Positions 20,726 through 22,997 of a stretch of DNA of 22,997 bases are shown here, in pieces. The notes below the pieces were generated by a model. The model worked only from the letters and a program-made list of their open reading frames with translations. It had not been told where the DNA came from and did not search any database. Made by a program: the position numbers and the translations under genes. Numbering within the stretch: the stretch's first letter is position 1; every line of letters begins with the position of its first letter. This DNA comes from a virus. Location: IMG/VR virus record IMGVR_UViG_3300010883_005521, positions 1 through 22,997 of that record. One strand, given 5' to 3'.

Positions 20726-21480
20726 TGGTAAATATAATTGGAATAGCTGGAAAGAAGCAGTCTGGCAAAAATACAATGGCTAACTACCTACATGGGAAAA
20801 AGTTAAAAAAACGGGGCACAATCAAGGACTTTAGTATTGATAGCTCAGGGCAACTGGTGATTGCAACCTCTGTCGATGGAGATGATGAGTTAGGGGTTTT
20901 GGACATCACCCGAAAAGACGAGGCTTTTGTTGAGTACGCTCATTGTAATATATGGCCATACATAAAATTATATAGCTTTGCTGATGGCTTGAAAAACCTT
21001 TGCGTTGACTTCTTTAACCTGTCTACTGAGCAGGTATACGGAACAGACGATCAAAAGAATACTAAGTCAAGCATCAAGTGGGCAGATCTTCCTAGTAGAA
21101 AAAGGGGGTCTAAAAATAAAGGGTATATGACAAGTCGTGAACTGCTTCAATATTTTGGGACAGATATAATGCGTAAAATGAACTTAAATGTGTGGGTAGA
21201 TTACGCATTAAAATCAATAGTCGCCGAACAAAGCGAACTTGCGGTTATAGCAGATATAAGATTCCCAAACGAGGTAGAAGCTATTCAGGCCGCTGGAGGA
21301 AAGGTGGTCAGACTAACAAGAGAATTTAAGGAAGACCAACACGAAAGCGAAAGCGCCTTAGATGAAAACAATTACAACTGGGACAACTTTGATTTTATAA
21401 TTGACAACGCTAAAGGTGGAACTCCTGAGTTTTGTCAGGATGTAAGTAAACTGTTTAACAAAATGGAGGTGACATGCTAG
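20725..21480 (+). CDS. deoxynucleoside monophosphate kinase
   Basis: The P-loop is at the N-terminus (GKKQSGKNT, 9-17), and the later blocks match phage dNMP kinases such as T4 gp1: QVYGTDDQKNT, SRELLQYFGTDIMRKM, WVDYAL, VIADIRFPNEVEAIQAAGG, VVRLTRE and DQHESESALD. It phosphorylates dNMPs (in T4: dTMP, dGMP and hydroxymethyl-dCMP) to diphosphates using ATP, feeding the NDP kinase step. At 251 residues it has a normal length. An insertion near residues 30-75 (about FSIDSSGQLVIATSVDGDDE) follows the P-loop helix. If the phage uses modified bases, this enzyme would be the one that accepts the modified nucleotide; nothing else here shows modification. Confidence 0.9.
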   Translation: MVNIIGIAGKKQSGKNTMANYLHGKKLKKRGTIKDFSIDSSGQLVIATSVDGDDELGVLDITRKDEAFVEYAHCNIWPYIKLYSFADGLKNLCVDFFNLSTEQVYGTDDQKNTKSSIKWADLPSRKRGSKNKGYMTSRELLQYFGTDIMRKMNLNVWVDYALKSIVAEQSELAVIADIRFPNEVEAIQAAGGKVVRLTREFKEDQHESESALDENNYNWDNFDFIIDNAKGGTPEFCQDVSKLFNKMEVTC

Positions 21481-22487
21481 TCACATATATACGTAGTTCG
21501 AGTTTTAACAACTATTCTTTTTGTCAAATGCAGTATTTTTTGACATATACACTGGGACACCAGTCTACATCTGGTAAAAAAGCACAGCTTGGAACCATCG
21601 TGCATAAGGTCATGGAGGTGCTGGCAGGATGTCAGCAATTGATTCAAAATAAAAAGAAAATGCTTTTAGTCGATGACGCGCTTGGTGATATTAAATTCAC
21701 TAAGAAGAAACTAGCAAGCGACAAATTTGTTAACGATTTAGTCCAGATGAGTTATGACTGGTACACGGAAAACTGTACGCACCATTATACGAAGGGTGAC
21801 TATAAATTCTGCGAAGAGACTACATGGATAGCGTTAAACCATAGTGATGGAACTTTTGATCCTAGGAATAGAAAGATTGTAGCATCTGAGCCACATTTTG
21901 ATATTGTCATAGATGAACCTTGGGCTAAGTTTGACTACACGCTTCCCACAGGAAAGAGGCTGGAAGGGCAGTTAGCCATAAAAGGAACCATCGACATGGT
22001 TACTGAGGTGTCAGATGGAACTATAGAAGTGGTTGACTGGAAGACTGGAAAAAGAATGGACTGGGCGACGGGGGAGAAAAAAACATACGAAAAATTATGT
22101 TCAGACCCTCAGTTGTTACTTTACAATTATGCCATCTCAAAGATGTTTCCAGAATACGAACAAGCCATTATGACAATCTTTTTTATCAAGGACGGCGGGC
22201 CGTTTTCCCTTTGTTTTGACAGTAAAGACAGAGAAAAGTTCTTAGAGACGTTGAAGTTAAAATTTCAGCAGATCAGCAGAAACGACATGCCAAAGCCGCT
22301 TTCTAGAGACAGAAAACACTGGAAGTGTACAAAGCTGTGTCATTTCTACAAAAACAACTGGCCGGGCACTGAGAAAAATATGTGTATACATATAGAGGAG
22401 CACCTTAAAGAACACGGAATGGATAAAACTGTTTCAGAGTGCACCGCCAAGGGATTTAGCGTGGGTCATTACGAGGCTCCGGGATAA
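21474..22487 (+). CDS. Cas4/RecB-like PD-(D/E)XK exonuclease with Fe-S-type cysteines
   Basis: The 337-residue product has the RecB-family nuclease pattern. RSSSFNNYSFCQMQYFL (8-23) includes C17; LGTIVHKVMEVL (39-50) carries H44 and E48; GTIDMV (171-176) has D174; EVVDWKTGKR (185-194) supplies D188 and K190; and PQLLLYNYA (212-220) is the QxxxY motif with Q213 and Y217. C285, C289, C304 and possibly C323 near the C-terminus, together with C17, are placed like the four cysteines of a 4Fe-4S cluster in Cas4/AddB proteins. It probably resects DNA ends for the recombinase. No cas1, cas2 or repeats are near, so it is a stand-alone phage nuclease. RBS GAGGTG is close to the ATG, and it overlaps the kinase gene by 7 bases. 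Confidence 0.85.
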   Translation: MLVTYIRSSSFNNYSFCQMQYFLTYTLGHQSTSGKKAQLGTIVHKVMEVLAGCQQLIQNKKKMLLVDDALGDIKFTKKKLASDKFVNDLVQMSYDWYTENCTHHYTKGDYKFCEETTWIALNHSDGTFDPRNRKIVASEPHFDIVIDEPWAKFDYTLPTGKRLEGQLAIKGTIDMVTEVSDGTIEVVDWKTGKRMDWATGEKKTYEKLCSDPQLLLYNYAISKMFPEYEQAIMTIFFIKDGGPFSLCFDSKDREKFLETLKLKFQQISRNDMPKPLSRDRKHWKCTKLCHFYKNNWPGTEKNMCIHIEEHLKEHGMDKTVSECTAKGFSVGHYEAPG

Positions 22488-22496
22488 GGAAAGACT

Positions 22497-22997
22497 ATGA
22501 TTGAAGTACAGATTACAGAGAAAATGAAGAAAAGAGCTTGGGCGAAGTCTCGCGAAATGGGGGTTATCAAAAACTCTATCATGAGTGGGGATGGAAACAT
22601 AGCAGGATTCTTAGGAGAAGAGGTGGCGAATACTATAATTAAAGGTGAGATAAATAATACCTATGATTATGACATCATAACCAAGGGTGGTATCAAATAC
22701 GATGTTAAAACTAAGAGATGCACATCTCCACCTAAACCCTTTTATGACTGTTCAGTTGCTGGATTTAACACAAAGCAAAAGTGTGACAGATATGCCTTTG
22801 TCAGAATAGAAAACAAAAATAATAGATGGGGAAGAGCTTGGGTTCTTGGTTGGCTAGAACACGACGACTACTATAGTAAAGCTAAAAAATTAACCAAAGG
22901 TCAAACTGATCCATCTAACAATTTTGTAGTAAGGGCAGACTGTTATAATGTTTCCATATCAAAGTTAACTAAATTTTCAGGAGCAACAAATGATAGA
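22497..22997 (+). CDS. PD-(D/E)XK-type protein, 3' end outside the window
   Basis: The ATG at 22497 has AAGGA 6 bases upstream, and the frame is open for 167 codons to the window end. The product has a nuclease-like core: GFLGEEVAN (37-45), then YDYDIITKGGIKYDVKTKR (56-74) with D69, K71 and K73 in DVKTK, which is the D-x-K of PD-(D/E)XK enzymes; E41/E42 would be the helix Glu. A strand AFVRIENKNNRWGRAWVLGW follows. The predicted fold is an endonuclease or a modified-DNA-processing enzyme, but there is no family name I can support. It follows the Cas4-like gene by 9 bases in the same operon. The next gene probably starts within its last codons (22990), so only a few residues should be missing. 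Confidence 0.7.
   Translation, partial: MIEVQITEKMKKRAWAKSREMGVIKNSIMSGDGNIAGFLGEEVANTIIKGEINNTYDYDIITKGGIKYDVKTKRCTSPPKPFYDCSVAGFNTKQKCDRYAFVRIENKNNRWGRAWVLGWLEHDDYYSKAKKLTKGQTDPSNNFVVRADCYNVSISKLTKFSGATNDR
22990..22997 (+). CDS. start of a further gene, truncated by the window end
   Basis: An ATG at 22990 has a strong CAGGAG 7 bases upstream (22977-22982), and only the codons ATG and ATA are visible. The arrangement matches the short overlaps used throughout this operon, so the operon very likely continues beyond the window. Nothing can be said about the product. Confidence 0.45.

Noticed and set aside
21474-22487. CRISPR-Cas link for the Cas4-like nuclease
   Set aside because: No repeat-spacer array or other cas gene is visible in the window; stand-alone Cas4/RecB-like nucleases are common in phages.
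1-22997. tRNA, rRNA, insertion sequences or attachment sites
   Set aside because: No cloverleaf-like sequence, transposase, terminal repeats or integrase were found on reading both strands.

Overview
This window is about 23 kb of a tightly packed virulent bacteriophage genome. All supported genes are on the + strand, most neighbours overlap by 1 to 40 bases or are separated by a few bases, and base composition is A+T rich. The gene set (rIIB-like protein, SSB, sigma-like factor, class Ia ribonucleotide reductase, dUTPase, PhoH, RecA/UvsX-like recombinase, DnaB-type helicase, DnaG-type primase, dNMP kinase, Cas4/RecB-like nuclease) is typical of a tailed dsDNA phage with a medium to large genome. 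The NrdA C-terminus (CESGACSI) closely resembles the enterobacterial/T4 type, which suggests, but does not prove, a gammaproteobacterial and possibly marine host. I see no integrase, repressor, terminase, portal, capsid or tRNA gene, so this is the early/middle region plus perhaps one or two virion or lysis genes.

Layout. (1) 1-1392: 3' part of an rIIB-like gene followed by four very small overlapping genes. (2) 1393-3531: a control region, then a sugar-related cassette: a zinc-ribbon/cupin protein of the mannose-6-phosphate isomerase type, a small unknown, a HAD protein strongly resembling eukaryotic-type phosphomannomutase, and a nucleoside 2-deoxyribosyltransferase-like protein. (3) 3589-5012: an extended -10 promoter abutting a possibly leaderless gene, small unknowns and SSB, closed by a terminator (5035-5085). 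(4) 5134-7913: a consensus sigma70-type promoter driving a membrane protein with a RuvA-C-like tail, a GT4-type glycosyltransferase, two unknowns and a sigma-like factor. (5) 7914-9646: an isolated Gly/Ser/Thr-rich, probably structural gene with its own terminator, a membrane-anchored PAS protein, a two-helix membrane protein (holin-like) and a second terminator. (6) 9673-22997: one long nucleotide metabolism, replication and recombination operon running off the end.

How it fits together. NrdA/NrdB, dUTPase and dNMP kinase would supply dNTPs. The helicase, primase and SSB build the fork. The RecA-like protein and several PD-(D/E)XK nucleases would process and recombine DNA. The sigma-like factor probably switches a promoter class. 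The mannose-type enzymes together with the glycosyltransferase suggest a phage-directed sugar pathway whose acceptor (DNA, virion protein or host surface) cannot be read from this window.

The least explained items are the sugar cassette, the PAS membrane protein without an output domain, the promoter sitting directly on a start codon at 3604, and the hairpin directly before nrdA.
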